DNA of 5,751 nt from PVC group bacterium (GTDB taxonomy: Bacteria; GCA-001730085; JADFSZ01): the NCBI GenBank assembly GCA_022560555.1, contig JADFSZ010000115.1:1-5751 (forward strand). The letters are read 5' to 3'. Under the pieces are notes generated by a model. The model searched no databases. It had not been told where the DNA came from and saw only the letters and a list, made by a program, of their open reading frames with translations. Position 1 is the stretch's first letter, and each line of letters opens with the position of its first letter. Position numbers and translations under genes: made by a program. Positions 5,003-5,751 of this stretch are shown here, one piece after another.

Positions 5003-5751
5003 ATGAATGACAAACAATTCAATTATAAATCGTCCGGCGTGGACATTGATGCCGGAAACGAGGCCGTAAAAAAGATCGCCGCGTTAGCAAAAGGGACATT
5101 TGGACCTAAGGTGCTAACGAATATTGGCGGGTTTAGCGGATTGTTTTCTTTTGACAAGAACGCGTACCAGGATCCGGTCCTGGTCAGTTCCACAGATGGT
5201 GTAGGAACAAAATTACTCATTGCCCAAAAAATGGATTGCCACAATTCGATCGGGATTGATCTAGTAGCCATGTGTGTCAATGATCTTATCTGCACGGGAG
5301 CTGAGCCTCTGTTTTTTCTGGATTATATAGCATGCGGAAAATTGTCTGTGTGTCGCATCGAAGAAATTGTAAAAGGAATGGCCGACGGTTGCAGGGATTC
5401 GGGTTGTTCTCTTATGGGTGGTGAGACGGCTGAAATGCCGGGGATGTATAAAGAAGATGAATATGATCTTGCCGGCTTTGCAGTGGGTGTTGTTGACAGG
5501 GCAAAAATCATTACGGGAGAGACAATTAAAGAAGGAGATATCTTGATTGGATTGTCGTCAAGCGGGCTGCACAGCAACGGTTATTCTCTTGTTAGAAAAG
5601 TTTTATTGGAAAAGGCCGGGTTGGATGTCACTTCAACATGTCAAGGGATAGACGGTTGTCTTGGAGATGAATTGTTGAGGCCGACACGAATCTATGTCAA
5701 AGTTATTAAAAAGATCAAAGACAAATTCCCGCTTTTTGGAATCGCTCATAT
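5003..5751 (+). CDS. purM: PurM, phosphoribosylformylglycinamidine cyclo-ligase (AIR synthetase), N-terminal part; 3' end outside window
   Basis: PurM closes formylglycinamidine ribonucleotide with ATP to give 5-aminoimidazole ribonucleotide, the fifth step of de novo purine synthesis in the cytoplasm. The first 249 residues are present (the family is about 330-350 long), and the frame is open to the window edge. Motifs: [15 protein letters not shown] (8-22), GGFSGLF (42-48), [10 protein letters not shown] (63-72), [13 protein letters not shown] (84-96), [16 protein letters not shown] (99-114), the family signature [11 protein letters not shown] (139-149), YDLAGFAVG (154-162), [16 protein letters not shown] (183-198) and [10 protein letters not shown] (224-233). 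It stops just before the expected I-T-G-G-G segment. There are nine Cys in 249 residues, some at positions where Cys is normal for the family. The start lies 9 bases after the panB stop; GAG at 4992-4994 is a weak ribosome-binding hint. Assignment is firm for the visible part. Confidence 0.97.
   Translation, partial: MNDKQFNYKSSGVDIDAGNEAVKKIAALAKGTFGPKVLTNIGGFSGLFSFDKNAYQDPVLVSSTDGVGTKLLIAQKMDCHNSIGIDLVAMCVNDLICTGAEPLFFLDYIACGKLSVCRIEEIVKGMADGCRDSGCSLMGGETAEMPGMYKEDEYDLAGFAVGVVDRAKIITGETIKEGDILIGLSSSGLHSNGYSLVRKVLLEKAGLDVTSTCQGIDGCLGDELLRPTRIYVKVIKKIKDKFPLFGIAH

Overview
This window is a housekeeping segment of a bacterial chromosome. Eight genes lie on the + strand with almost no space between them: the end of smc, a SurA-type chaperone/isomerase, pdxA, ksgA (rsmA), a small HAMP-domain membrane protein, folK, panB and the first part of purM. 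The organism is most likely a diderm (Gram-negative type) bacterium, because it has an exported SurA-like parvulin protein in the conserved surA-pdxA-ksgA order known from Proteobacteria. Code 11 fits: ATG and GTG starts, TAA and TGA stops, and no TGA inside any frame. The mix of genes and the style of the HAMP protein (an R-R, then V-N-R, Q-F-R-Y start and an S-H-x-V-A-G-P-I motif) would suit an uncultivated lineage such as Omnitrophota or a deltaproteobacterial relative. That assignment is impression only and cannot be settled from this sequence.

Layout. Bases 1-236 are the C-terminal end of Smc (chromosome condensation). After 14 bases comes the exported SurA-like protein (251-1228). A 50-base gap, the largest in the window, precedes pdxA (1279-2298), which overlaps ksgA (2291-3118) by 8 bases. 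The ksgA stop overlaps the GTG start of a two-helix HAMP membrane protein (3115-3717), which has the only textbook Shine-Dalgarno sequence in the window. folK (3730-4242) follows after 12 bases and overlaps panB (4205-4993) by 38 bases. purM starts 9 bases after panB and runs off the right edge at 5751. No convincing terminator lies between any of these genes, so one long transcript, or a few overlapping ones, is likely.

How the genes fit together. pdxA serves pyridoxal phosphate synthesis, folK folate synthesis, panB pantothenate/CoA synthesis and purM purine synthesis. FolK, PanB and the purine pathway are linked through one-carbon chemistry, since PanB consumes methylene-tetrahydrofolate and purine synthesis uses formyl-tetrahydrofolate. 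KsgA modifies 16S rRNA. The SurA-like protein works outside the cytoplasm, and the HAMP protein sits in the inner membrane with no visible output domain.

I found no new defence system, mobile element, CRISPR array or RNA gene. The points worth a second look are modest: a Ser in place of the usual Asn in the catalytic N-L-P-Y motif of KsgA, several substitutions in conserved motifs of PdxA, a pair of perfect palindromes inside pdxA, and the orphan HAMP protein in a translation/cofactor gene cluster.
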